Translations under genes and position numbers: made by a program | The notes under the pieces: generated by a model | Seen by the model: the letters and a program-made list of their open reading frames with translations, nothing else | Databases searched by the model: none | What the model was told of the DNA's origin: nothing | In this document: positions 28,309 through 37,900 of the stretch, piece after piece | Numbering within the stretch: position 1 is the first letter of the stretch | How the letters are laid out: each line of letters begins with the position of its first letter | Assembly (NCBI GenBank): GCA_016715985.1 | Contig: JADJXD010000001.1 | Location: 2,232,001 to 2,296,000, forward strand | Length of the DNA stretch: 64,000 nt | Source: Saprospiraceae bacterium | GTDB lineage: Bacteria; Bacteroidota; Bacteroidia; Chitinophagales; Saprospiraceae | Direction: 5' to 3'

Positions 28309-28889
28309 AATATAAATTAAAACTTACCCATTGTAGCTGGATATTTTGTGTCCTTCTGTTCATGTCGGCTTGTACAAATGAAGTGGATGAAATAGATCAA
28401 CTATTGCAGGAAAAGTATCAGGCGAATATTGAAAGGGGGAAAAACATACGGATTATTTACAGTGATTCTGCTTCGGTCAAAGTTATCATTCATGCTCCGG
28501 TAATGGAGCGTAATATCTCGCTCAGTGATGCCAAAGATGAATTTCCAAAAGGTATTCTGGTTGAGTTTTTAGGGGCCGATAAACAGGTGTATAGCTGGCT
28601 GAAAGCCAACAGTGCGGTCCGGGATGAAAAAGAATCAAAAGTAACCACCCGGGGAAGTGTTGAGTTTTATAATGACAAAAATGAAAAACTCGAAACACCG
28701 GAACTAATCTGGGATGAAAAAGAAAAGATTATCTACACCGACAAGCTTGTCAGAATCACCCAATCAGAAAAGGGAGACACCACTTATGGTTTTGGATTTA
28801 AAGCCAACCAGGATTTTACCCGATTTGAAATTAAGAAAAAAGTACAGGGAAAAGTGAATGTCAGCTCATTTGTCAATGCAATTGATTAA
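28305..28889 (+). CDS. lptC: LPS export protein LptC
   Basis: A periplasmic, inner-membrane-anchored part of the LPS transport bridge, passing LPS from LptB2FG to LptA. It has 194 residues with a lipoprotein-like start ending FMSAC (Cys23). The family region is ADKQVYSWLKANSAVRDEKESKVTTRGSVEFYNDKNE-like, seen as two short segments around residues 90-130. The GTG start overlaps the stop of the preceding sorting-domain gene by four bases (GTGA), and a CNNM-type gene follows 36 bp downstream. The lptC-hemolysin-like gene order is common in Bacteroidota. Confidence 0.87.
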   Translation: MKYKLKLTHCSWIFCVLLFMSACTNEVDEIDQLLQEKYQANIERGKNIRIIYSDSASVKVIIHAPVMERNISLSDAKDEFPKGILVEFLGADKQVYSWLKANSAVRDEKESKVTTRGSVEFYNDKNEKLETPELIWDEKEKIIYTDKLVRITQSEKGDTTYGFGFKANQDFTRFEIKKKVQGKVNVSSFVNAID

Positions 28890-28925
28890 TTTTGCCCTCT
28901 GAAACAATTGTTATAAACAGAATTT

Positions 28926-30206
28926 ATGCTGCTCACGATCATACTTGTTCTTTTCACTTTAATGTTGTCTGCTTATTTTTCCGGCTCAGAGATTGCTTTT
29001 TTATCTGCAAATAAACTGGGTATAGAGGTTCTTAAAAATAAGGGTTCTGCGAAAGGGGACATTCTCACCAGTCTCTACAAGAATCCGAAATCATTTCTCA
29101 GCACCATGCTGGTTGGAAATAATATCGTGATGGTCATGTATGCCATACTTTTCGGGTCTATCATAAATGTGATCTTTTCAGGGTTTTTTGAACCAGACTC
29201 TTTTTTGCTATCCTTTATCAGTACTCTGTTGATGACCATTGTCGTATTGATATTCGGAGAGTATGTTCCCAAAACGATTTTCCGATTATATGCCAATGAG
29301 TTGACATTCAGGCTGGCATATGTACACAGATTTTTTAAATGGCTTCTTTTCATTCCGGCCTGGGTGACAAGTGCACTTTCAAATGCAATTATCAGGCTGT
29401 TACTTGGCAAACAAGCGGAGATTGAACAAAATATTATTACAAAACTGGATCTGGAACACTATATTAACACTTCCGTCAATGAAGAGAAGGATATAGATCG
29501 TGAGATTCTGAATAATGCATTGCACCTCGGCCTGCTGAAGGTAAAAAACTGTATGGTTCCCAGAAATGAAATCGTTTTCATCGATAAAAATGATGACATT
29601 CCCACCATCAGAGAAACATTTATCTCTTCACAACATTCCAGACTGATTGTTGTAGATGGCGATATCGAAAATATTGTCGGATACTTCCATCATCAGCAAC
29701 TTTTTAAAAATCCTACCAGTATCAAAAGACATATTATGGAAATTGATTTTGTACCGGAGGTCATGAATGTGCAGGAACTTATGCATAAGTTTATTAAAGA
29801 CAGTAACAATATTGCTTGCGTGGTCGATGAATTCGGAGGCACTGCAGGTATCATTACGCTGGAAGATGTGCTCGAGGAAATATTCGGAGAGATAGAAGAT
29901 GAACATGATGTAGAAGAGTTTGTAGATACTATGATTTCTGAAACTGAATACATTTTTTCAGGCAGAATCGAACTGGACTATATCAATAATAAATATGAAA
30001 ATCTGGAGCTACCCGTAGAAGATTACACAACACTATCAGGTTATATTGTCATGACACACGGCAGTATTCCATTGGTCGGAGATGAAATAGAACTGGATAA
30101 CTATAAATTTATCATTCTATCCCGAAGTGATACCCGTATCGAGACAGTCAAAGTGATAAAACTATTGGATCATTCAGAGAAAAATATAGATGAAAATCGT
30201 AAGTAG
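28926..30206 (+). CDS. CNNM/CorC-type membrane protein (DUF21, CBS pair, CorC_HlyC)
   Basis: A 426-residue protein. The N-terminal DUF21 membrane domain has four helices (residues 1-150), with SAYFSGSEIAFLSANK at the start and GEYVPKTIFR near 115. A CBS pair follows (about 200-330) with VVDEFGGTAGIITLEDVLEEI, and then a C-terminal CorC_HlyC domain (about 345-420). Related proteins move or sense Mg2+/Co2+. The old name hemolysin is not supported by function. GldE of gliding bacteria belongs to this superfamily, but this copy cannot be assigned to it. It ends the lptC transcript. Confidence 0.88.
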   Translation: MLLTIILVLFTLMLSAYFSGSEIAFLSANKLGIEVLKNKGSAKGDILTSLYKNPKSFLSTMLVGNNIVMVMYAILFGSIINVIFSGFFEPDSFLLSFISTLLMTIVVLIFGEYVPKTIFRLYANELTFRLAYVHRFFKWLLFIPAWVTSALSNAIIRLLLGKQAEIEQNIITKLDLEHYINTSVNEEKDIDREILNNALHLGLLKVKNCMVPRNEIVFIDKNDDIPTIRETFISSQHSRLIVVDGDIENIVGYFHHQQLFKNPTSIKRHIMEIDFVPEVMNVQELMHKFIKDSNNIACVVDEFGGTAGIITLEDVLEEIFGEIEDEHDVEEFVDTMISETEYIFSGRIELDYINNKYENLELPVEDYTTLSGYIVMTHGSIPLVGDEIELDNYKFIILSRSDTRIETVKVIKLLDHSEKNIDENRK

Positions 30207-30260
30207 TGGCATTTCGTAAATTTAAGTTGAATATTCTGAACCCGTTTATGAACTATGTTT

Positions 30261-30818
30261 TCAATAAGCCCTTCCCCCTCTGAATCCAAAAACGCTACCA
30301 CAGATACCACCGATGATATGTGCAGCCTCAGAGATCTGATTAGACTGCAGGCCGGCAATGACTTCTTTTCCAATAAACAAAATTGCTACCAGAATAAATG
30401 TAACCGGTATCTGTCCTCCCTGTACATTCGTAAAAGATACCAGAAGGATCAGCATAAATACAATTCCGCTTGCACCGAGCAATCCGGTATTAAACAAAGT
30501 GATATTGAGTAATCCCGTCACAATTGCAGTTACCAGAATCATGAAGGTAATGCTGGAAGATCCGTATTTTTCTTCAATAATAGGTCCCAATAACAAAATA
30601 AATGTCATATTACCCAACAGGTGTTCCAGGCTGCCATGTCCAAATATATGAGTCACCAAAGTAGCAATTGAAAATGGATTTGTCAGGTCAATGCTGTTGT
30701 GTATGGTAAAAAACGGCATCAATGTCCCTGCAGTGAGAAGATCCAACACATAAACGATGGTGCAAATCAATGCAAATCCCAAAATAACGGGGGAATTAAA
30801 TTTTATTTTAAATGCCAT
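30261..30818 (-). CDS. Rhomboid family intramembrane serine protease
   Basis: Cleaves transmembrane helices within the bilayer. It has 185 residues and six helices, the minimal bacterial form. The nucleophile motif GASG (Ser117) and the partner His167 in AAHIIGG form the dyad. The HxxxxHxxxN signature of helix 2 is HGSLEHLLGN (His61, His66, Asn70). There is no extra cytosolic domain. The substrate is unknown. It is convergent with the CNNM-type gene (54 bp apart). Confidence 0.9.
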   Translation of the reverse strand: MAFKIKFNSPVILGFALICTIVYVLDLLTAGTLMPFFTIHNSIDLTNPFSIATLVTHIFGHGSLEHLLGNMTFILLLGPIIEEKYGSSSITFMILVTAIVTGLLNITLFNTGLLGASGIVFMLILLVSFTNVQGGQIPVTFILVAILFIGKEVIAGLQSNQISEAAHIIGGICGSVFGFRGGRAY

Positions 30819-30944
30819 CAGATCACAAATTTAAATGGGTAAAATAAAAAAGAGCCCGTCTTCGTACTTTCTTCGAAATGACAATGTTGTTGAGTTGGTC
30901 TCGTTTTGTTTTGAAAGCTGAAGACTAGGCTCATCGGGATATGA

Positions 30945-31595
30945 TTATTCCTGTAATTTATTGCCAAATGCCAGGTCACCAGCATCGCCCAATCCCGGTA
31001 CGATGTAAGACTTGGCTGTGAGTTCTTCATCCTCCGCTGCCATCCATAGATGTGCTTTGGGGTATAACCTTTTCATTTGTTTTGTCCCGTATGCAGAAGC
31101 AATAATGGTGACAATATGAAGACTCTTATATTTACCGTAAGGACTTAAGGATTCCACTGCTTTCTGAACGGATGCCCCTGTAGCAAGCATCGGATCCACC
31201 AATATCAGAGTCGCCCCATTCAGATTCGGGCAAGTAATATATTCCAGATTTATTTCAAAAGTTCCGTCTTTATGATTTCTCCTGTATGCGGCAATGAAAG
31301 CATTGTCTGCATCATCAAAATATTGGAGTAAGCCATTATGCAAAGGCAAACCTGCTCTGAGGACAGTGGCTAATACTATTCGGTTGGATGGGAGATTGGT
31401 TCGGGAAATTCCGAGAGGAGTCTCAATGTCCGTAGATTTAAATTCGAGCGTCTTACTGATTTCGTAAGCAAAAATATTGCCCAATCTCTCAAGATTATGA
31501 CGAAATCTGAGACGGTCATTCTGAATCTTTACATCCCGCAGTTCTGACAAAAATTTATTGACCAATGAATTTTCTAAAGATAAGTTGTGCGTCAT
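30945..31595 (-). CDS. upp: Uracil phosphoribosyltransferase
   Basis: Salvages uracil with PRPP to give UMP. It has 216 residues from the ATG at 31595; a TTG seven codons upstream would add an odd tail. The PRPP-binding loop is LILVDPMLATGASVQKAVE near residue 130. ATVLRAGLPLHNGLLQ near residue 75 and the C-terminal LGDAGDLAFGNK (PGDAGDR-like, uracil site) are present. A TAAATTTG box lies 26 bp before the start. It is a single gene. Confidence 0.94.
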   Translation of the reverse strand: MTHNLSLENSLVNKFLSELRDVKIQNDRLRFRHNLERLGNIFAYEISKTLEFKSTDIETPLGISRTNLPSNRIVLATVLRAGLPLHNGLLQYFDDADNAFIAAYRRNHKDGTFEINLEYITCPNLNGATLILVDPMLATGASVQKAVESLSPYGKYKSLHIVTIIASAYGTKQMKRLYPKAHLWMAAEDEELTAKSYIVPGLGDAGDLAFGNKLQE

Positions 31596-31620
31596 TGTAC
31601 TTCCGTTATTAAACAATCGT

Positions 31621-31628
31621 CAAATTTA
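31621..31628 (-). promoter_or_regulatory. -7 promoter box (TAAATTTG) of upp
   Basis: TAAATTTG on the minus strand matches the Bacteroidota -7 consensus TAnnTTTG and ends 25 bp before the upp ATG. This spacing gives a leader of about 20 nt. No clear -33 TTG was seen. Confidence 0.5.
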
Positions 31629-31670
31629 TAAAAATAAATAAATGGAACCGCATAATATGAATTAATTCTG

Positions 31671-32549
31671 TTACATCATCCTAAGGTAATCCATTAAAGA
31701 CCTCACAAACCTTTCAGTAGCTTCCGGTTCATAATCAAAATATAAATCGGGTTCAATTAATTCCAGTTCCATCAAATGGAAACATTCATTTCTAATGATA
31801 CCGTCCACTCTTGCATACATCCATGGGTGTGAAACCTTCGTCAGAATCTTTTCAGCTTCCTGGATCAATTCATCCGGGGGAGAGATTTTCTGATATTTTC
31901 CACCAAACTGTGATTGAACTCTAAAGTCATTTGATGAAGGAATTTTCTGAACCGCATGTGAAAAATTACCATTAAAAAATATGAAAGAATATTCACCATC
32001 GTTCTCAACTTCTTCAAAATACTCCTGAATGATCACATCTCTAACTTTCAATAATTCCCAATATTCATCGATATCTCTGGATTCTTTTTCTGTTCTGTTG
32101 AATACTTTGGTCAAGTAAGAACCCGCTGATATGGCAGGTTTGATAACAAATCGGGACCAATCATCCGGAATAGCATTATTAATTTTTACTTTGTCTGCAT
32201 TCCTGACAAAAACAGATGGTATCAGTAGTACTCCTTTATCCCGTAGCTCACTGAGATAAAATTTATGACTGTTCCACCTGATTGTCTGGATAGGATTGAT
32301 AGTTCTTATTCCTGCTTTTTCAATCGTATCTAACCATTGTTCAAAGGATCTGATATCGAGATAATAATCCCAGGTACTTCTGAAAAGTAAATAGTCGTAT
32401 TGAGACCAGACCGTTTCTTTATTATTCCATACTTCGAATGAAACGTTTATGCTGAAGGTAGTCAGTATCGGAATTAATTTTCTGTCTGATACTGTTAGTT
32501 CGGGTGCATTATGATATGTTAATATTGCGAGCTTCATAACAGCACTCAT
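31671..32549 (-). CDS. ATP-grasp domain protein, ligase of unknown substrate
   Basis: A 292-residue protein with an ATP-grasp fold. FVIKPAISAGSYLT near residue 150 is the ATP-binding Lys/Ser-rich loop. QEYFEEVENDGEYSFIFFNG near 195 and the metal-binding end HLMELELIEPDLYF near 270 follow the glutathione synthetase/RimK pattern. Such enzymes join a carboxylate to an amine through an acyl phosphate. The substrate is unknown; similar proteins are often annotated only as glutathione synthetase-like. A second ATG at 32537 (MKLAILTYHN) aligns better and may be the true start. It is 29 bp downstream of a DtxR-type regulator gene on the same strand. Confidence 0.85.
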   Translation of the reverse strand: MSAVMKLAILTYHNAPELTVSDRKLIPILTTFSINVSFEVWNNKETVWSQYDYLLFRSTWDYYLDIRSFEQWLDTIEKAGIRTINPIQTIRWNSHKFYLSELRDKGVLLIPSVFVRNADKVKINNAIPDDWSRFVIKPAISAGSYLTKVFNRTEKESRDIDEYWELLKVRDVIIQEYFEEVENDGEYSFIFFNGNFSHAVQKIPSSNDFRVQSQFGGKYQKISPPDELIQEAEKILTKVSHPWMYARVDGIIRNECFHLMELELIEPDLYFDYEPEATERFVRSLMDYLRMM

Positions 32550-32578
32550 TACAGATATTTAGGTAATAAAATAATATG

Positions 32579-33241
32579 CTAATTTTTCCGAACAAGAATA
32601 TTCTGAGAAACCTGACTTGTGATACTTACTTCTGTCTTATCATCCACCAAAATTCGCATGGACCTGTCAAAATCTGTGATTTGTAGGATTTTGATTTCAG
32701 TACCCAGTTTGATCTGGATTCCGGTCAGATATTTTAAAAATTCAGATTGATTTTCTTTAACACCTACGACCAAAGCTGATTGGGAAATCAGGAGTTCTGA
32801 AAGCGACATCTGATTTCTTAACGTAAATTTTCCTTCTGCATTCGGGATGGGGTCACCATGCGGATCAAAACGTGGATAATCCAGAAATGCATCCAGTCGC
32901 ATGATTAATTCTTCCGAACCGATGTGTTCCAGTTCTTCAGCCAGATCATGTACCTGATGCCATGCAAAGCGCAGTTTATTGACTAAAAAAACTTCCCAAA
33001 GTCTGTGACGGCGTATCAGATTGGTTGCCAGCTTATTGCCGTGAGTACTCAAAGTGACGCCTTTGTAGGGTTGGTAATGAATGAGATCTTTTTCAGCGAG
33101 ACGTTTGATCATATCTGTTACGGATGCTGCTGTCGTCTCTAAGTGTCGTGCAATAGAATTAGTGCTTACGGATTTCTTTTCTCTTTCGCCAATCTTAAAA
33201 ATGGCTTTCAGATAATTCTCTTCTGTGGCAGATAATTCCAT
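32579..33241 (-). CDS. DtxR/MntR family metal-dependent transcriptional repressor
   Basis: A 220-residue regulator. The N-terminal winged helix is ATEENYLKAIFKIGERE to TTAASVTDMIKRLAEKDLIHY. The dimerisation and metal-binding domain is HRLWEVFLVNKLRFAWHQVHDLAEELEHI, with the expected His/Glu ligands. A C-terminal SH3/FeoA-like domain covers about residues 150-220. It probably senses Mn2+ or Fe2+. Its target genes are not adjacent unless the ATP-grasp gene is one. A TATATTTG -7 box lies 15 bp upstream (33256-33263), so the leader is very short. Confidence 0.92.
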   Translation of the reverse strand: MELSATEENYLKAIFKIGEREKKSVSTNSIARHLETTAASVTDMIKRLAEKDLIHYQPYKGVTLSTHGNKLATNLIRRHRLWEVFLVNKLRFAWHQVHDLAEELEHIGSEELIMRLDAFLDYPRFDPHGDPIPNAEGKFTLRNQMSLSELLISQSALVVGVKENQSEFLKYLTGIQIKLGTEIKILQITDFDRSMRILVDDKTEVSITSQVSQNILVRKN

Positions 33242-33255
33242 TCAGATATTTTTTG

Positions 33256-33263
33256 CAAATATA
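33256..33263 (-). promoter_or_regulatory. -7 promoter box (TATATTTG) of the dtxR-type gene
   Basis: TATATTTG followed by C fits TAnnTTTG and starts 22 bp before the ATG at 33241. The expected transcript start would leave a leader of about 10 nt. Confidence 0.5.
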
Positions 33264-33402
33264 CAGTAATTTAGAAAGAGGCAGTTAAGGGATTGAAAAT
33301 TTAGATATTGTTTACATCAAAAAGCTTTTTGGTTGAAGATTAGCATTTTAAAAAAATGTTGATCATCTTTGTAATTGATTATAATGAATTTCAATTTTGT
33401 AA

Positions 33403-34008
33403 ATGTCAGATTTAAAACTAAAAACATCTCCGCGAGGCAGCTATAAAATTCTGGGTGTCGATCCGGGTACGAATATACTTGGGTATGCGATATTGGATGT
33501 GGATGGAAGTAAACTGCGACTTATCACCTTTGGTGTTTTTAAACTGGCGCATCATGCAGATCACCACATAAAACTAAAGGAAATATACTTGCAGTTACAG
33601 GAAATTATCGAAACCTATCAACCGGAAGAACTGGCAATCGAAGCCCCATTCCATGGTAAAAACGTACAGTCTATGTTAAAACTCGGACGTGCTCAGGGTG
33701 TCGCAATGGCTGCTGCCATCACGATGGGCCTGGATATAAATGAATATGCCCCTAAAAAAATAAAACAGTCTATAACCGGGAATGGCAATGCATCCAAAGA
33801 ACAGGTTGCTGCCATTTTGGAGAGTATTCTAAAAATAAAGATTACTTCCGATCACCTGGATGCTACGGATGCTTTAGCCGCTGCCGTAACCCATTTTAAT
33901 CAGAATTCCGGACCCATGGCCGTTAAAAAAAGTGGTAGTTCCGGCAATAAAAAAAGCAGCGGATGGTCAGCATTTGTAAAAGATAATCCTGAAAGAATCA
34001 AAGCTTAA
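33403..34008 (+). CDS. ruvC: Holliday junction resolvase RuvC
   Basis: Cuts Holliday junctions with RuvAB during recombinational repair. It has 201 residues. The RNase H-like acidic residues are in ILGVDPGTNILGYAI (Asp20), ELAIEAPFHGKNVQS (Glu80) and DHLDATDALAAAVTH (Asp153, Asp156). YAPKKIKQSITGNGNASKEQV is the usual central segment. A basic, Ser/Gly/Lys-rich tail of about 35 residues (164-201) extends past the family core. ruvA and ruvB are not in the window. A small membrane-protein gene follows 27 bp later. Confidence 0.95.
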   Translation: MSDLKLKTSPRGSYKILGVDPGTNILGYAILDVDGSKLRLITFGVFKLAHHADHHIKLKEIYLQLQEIIETYQPEELAIEAPFHGKNVQSMLKLGRAQGVAMAAAITMGLDINEYAPKKIKQSITGNGNASKEQVAAILESILKIKITSDHLDATDALAAAVTHFNQNSGPMAVKKSGSSGNKKSSGWSAFVKDNPERIKA

Positions 34009-34035
34009 AATTTCATTCATCTAAAAAACAAAACT

Positions 34036-34566
34036 ATGTTCAAAGCAGGATTAGTTGAAAACAACCAATATTATGTGTGGAGAAGACGAGTGTTAATGTT
34101 TGGATTTCCGTTTGCGTTATCGATGGGTTTTACGTCCCATATTCTGACAGATTTACCGGTTTACTGGGTAATTCTGGCTATAATTACAATTATTATTATA
34201 TATTTTGAGTTCAGAATTCAAAAGAAATTCAAAGAATTTCAACCGGAAAAACTGATTGAAATCAAAGATAAAAACATCATTCTGAAAAATAAAAACGGAG
34301 CTGTTATCAGAGAAATTCAGCCTGAAAAATATGAAAATATAGAAATCTCCCTGAATGCAAAATTGCCGGATGATTCTTTTTCTGATCTGGTCAAAAATAT
34401 CCGTGACGGCTATTCCATCAACTATATCAAACTAAGCAATCACAAAGACAACGTTGTTTTAAATTTTGTGATTGACAGCTTTTATATGATAGAGCAATTG
34501 AAGAAAACCGCTCAGCATTGGAAATCGTTGGGATATAATATAAATCTGGTACTTAGAGAGAATTAA
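34036..34566 (+). CDS. Small membrane protein of unknown function
   Basis: Not recognised. It has 176 residues: two hydrophobic helices (about 19-36 and 43-62), then a cytosolic beta-rich domain of about 110 residues starting FRIQKKFKEFQPEKLIEIKD. This layout recalls small PH-domain-like membrane proteins, but no family motif was identified. It is probably in one transcript with ruvC (27-bp gap). A 132-bp tandem repeat begins 17 bp after its stop. Confidence 0.7.
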   Translation: MFKAGLVENNQYYVWRRRVLMFGFPFALSMGFTSHILTDLPVYWVILAIITIIIIYFEFRIQKKFKEFQPEKLIEIKDKNIILKNKNGAVIREIQPEKYENIEISLNAKLPDDSFSDLVKNIRDGYSINYIKLSNHKDNVVLNFVIDSFYMIEQLKKTAQHWKSLGYNINLVLREN

Positions 34567-34582
34567 ATGTTATTTCACAGTT

Positions 34583-34960
34583 AAGCTTAGCGTCTTCGCT
34601 AAGCTTGCTTTAGTTTTGGCGTCTCCGCCATTAAGACTACTAAAACAAAAGCTGGAAGCTTTATCCAATTTTAGATTAGCGTGGACACTAAGATAAGCAT
34701 TAAAGAAGGCTGATAAGCTTAGCGTCATCGCTAAGCTTGCTTTAGTTTTGGCGTTTCCGCCATTAAGACTACTAAAATAAAAGCTGGAAGCTTTATCTAA
34801 TTTTAGCTTAGCGTGGACGCTAAGCTAAGCATTAAAGAACACTGATAAGCTTAGCGTCTTCGCTAAGCTTGTATTAGTTTTGGCGTCATCGCTATAAAGA
34901 CTGTTAAAATAAAAGCTGGAAGCTTTATCTAATTTTAGCTTAGCGTGGACGCTAAGCTAA
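34583..34960. repeat. 132-bp tandem repeat, 2.9 copies, packed with palindromes
   Basis: Units begin at 34583, 34715 and 34847, an exact 132-bp period, and the third is cut after 114 bp. Each unit has four hairpins: AAGCTTAGCG-N4-CGCTAAGCTT (perfect in all three copies); TGGCG-N4-CGCCA (imperfect in copy 3); AAAGCT-GGA-AGCTTT; and TTAGCTTAGCG-TGGA-CGCTAAGCTAA (perfect in copies 2 and 3, decayed in copy 1). Loop bases vary (TCTT, TCAT) while the stems are kept. The last hairpin (34935-34960) contains the stop codon of the gene at 34957. It fills the whole gap between two convergent genes. It is not a CRISPR: there are no spacers. Confidence 0.92.
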
Positions 34961-37900
34961 TCGCTCTTGTGGAACACTTCTATAAACAATGGTTTTTCAT
35001 TGTTTCTTCCGAATATCAGATATTCATTTTTTTGTATTGAAACTGACCTGATAGTACGAACCTGTCCTTTTATCTGTATGCCATTATGTGGAGTGTATTC
35101 AAAAGTACCGTTCCCTTTATTCAAGAGCACACAACCATAATCGGCATCATATCTTCCCATCTGTACATTATTTTCATAAAAATTTCCACCGAGTATGATG
35201 TCGGGCAATTTATCACCATTAATGTCCCTTACTACCGCAGATTTAAAAGAACTCAACTGTGCTTTAATTGGTAATGTCTGCCTGGTAAAATTACCTTTCC
35301 CATCGTTCAGGTATATGCTGGTTTCAAAATGATTTGCTGTGAATTTGTCAGCTTTTGACAAAATATCTTTTGGAAAGATGTCCATTAAATCTGCTTTTGC
35401 AAAATCTTCTGCTTTGAGAAATTTCTTTTTCAATGGTGGAATTTGTTTGGTCAGTTCCATCAGGTTTGCAAATGGGATTTCTTTTCCTTTTACATAATAA
35501 GTCAGTACTTGTTCTTTGGTGTCATTCTTATCAAAATCAGCGTAATACATGGATACGGGCTCTTTAGTGGATGCTTTTAATCTGGAGTTTAAACCCAGAT
35601 TTCCTGCTATTATATCAAGGTCGCCATCGTTGTCTAAATCTGCTAATTCAATAAAATTCCACCATCCTTTTTCAGATCCGATAGCCTTCTTTTCAAATTT
35701 TCCCCCTTTGTTATAGAGTACAGAAACAGCATCCCACTCTAACGAAACGACAAGATCTGATAAACCATCGCCGTCCATATCAGCCCATTTTCCGTCTGTC
35801 ACAAAACCCAACATTCCTTTTTCAGCATTTATCTGATCAGTCACATCAGTAAATTGACCTTTGCCATTGTTCTGTAAAAAGTATGATTTGGGAATTTCGC
35901 CATATTTCCATGGAACAGCCCTACTCCCCAAAAACAAATCTACAAAACCATCATTGTTAAAATCAAATGGCAAAATACAGGAAGCAGTGGAATATATATC
36001 TTTGAAAGCGCCTTTCGCTGTCGTAAAACTTCCTTTCCCGTCATTCAGGTAAAGTCTTGATAACAGATACTCACTATTATTTGAATATTCGTTTCCACCA
36101 CTTGCAACCAATAAATCCAAATCACCATCATTATCCACATCTATAAATACGGCATCGACATCTTCATATGTACTGTCCAAAGAAATTGCTTCCTGTTTTG
36201 ACCTGTAAAAAGTACCATCTGCATTCTGAAACCACAGTTCGGATTCTTTCCATTTTGCATTTCCAAAATAAATATCTTCCAGACCGTCACCATTTACATC
36301 GCCTACTGCTATAGCCGGTCCTTCATTAGATACCGCATGTGGAATCAGAATCTCTCTGTTAAACTCTACAAACGGATTTTCCTGATGTACAAACGTACAC
36401 TGAATTTTTTCACTAAGATCTGTGAGGCTGACAGTTATCTTTTTTTCAGGAATCAAGCTTTTGAAATCAAATAAAGGAAGTCCTTTTTTATATTCAAATC
36501 GATATGTTGTCATATCAGAATTGAGCGATATTTTTTCATACGTATTGTCCGGCCATACCAACACGATCGAATCCGCTTTTTCCAATCCTGATGCAGCGAT
36601 GACCAAAGGAGTTTCTGCACTACTCAAAAAACCTCTCACTCCCTGTTTTTCATAAGACCTTATTTCATTATCCAAAAAGATTAAAAGTTTGGCGCTTACA
36701 GCATTAATATTTTTTTCCGGGCCTATTAAATTTATTGTCAAACCCCTATTATCACAAATGGTCCGGTTACAACTTTTATTTTCATATACAAAAGCCTTTT
36801 CATCTATGTTATTGGTAACAATATCCAGATCACCGTCATTATCCAGATCCACCGCTATGGCACCATTTGAGTAGCTCAGTTTATTATTTTTGATGACACC
36901 TTCCAGATCCTCAAAATTCAAAGCTCCCTGATTTCTGTAAAATTTATTGTACAATTTTATTTCGGGAAGTTTATGAATCAGGTCGAGATCGGCTTTTTCC
37001 ATATTTTCTGTCCTGATTTTCCATTGCACTTCGCTTTGCACCATAAAATTGATGTAGTCAATATCATTCATCCTTTTCGGGATACCATTGGACACAAAAA
37101 TATCTTTAAACCCGTCATTATCAAAATCTGCCAGTAATGCTGCCCATGACCAATCTGTCGCATGAACACCAGCATAAGTGGCCACATCACTAAACGTGCC
37201 ATTCCGGTTATTAATCTGCAGGGCATTTTTGGCATATTGATGATTATAGCCATATCCCAATTTAAAATTGAAAATATCCAAAGCATCTTCGCCTTCCGAT
37301 TTTTTTAATATAAAGGGATCTTCCGGCAGCATGTCCAGTGAAATCACATCCGGATATCCATCATTGTTGATATCCGCTGCATCTACACCCATAGAAAACC
37401 TGCTGGTATGCATCATTTGTTCTGTCAGTTTATCAGAAAAAGTTCCGTCTCCGTTATTGATATAATAGTAATCATTTTCATGAAAATCATTTCCAATGTA
37501 CAAATCCGGTAAGCCATCCATATTGATATCACTGACTACTACTCCCAGTCCATAACCGATGGAAGAACGATTAATGCCACTACCCTCTGAAACATCAACA
37601 AATTTGCCTTCGTCATTTCTGTACAGACGATCACCGGATAATTCATGCGTTGTGCCTTCAAATGACTTTCTCTGTCCGAAAGTGTTATTTTTATGTGTTG
37701 AGTGATTTAACTGAAACATATCCAGATCCCCATCCATATCATAATCAAAAAATACAGCTTGAGTGGACAGTCCGGTAGAATCCAATCCCATTTCTCTGGC
37801 TTTGTCTTCATAAACAGGAGTGCCATCCTCGAGAATTCCGGTACATACAAAAAACTGATTTCGTCCTTTAATATTGAGAAGATCGCCTACCTGACTGACA

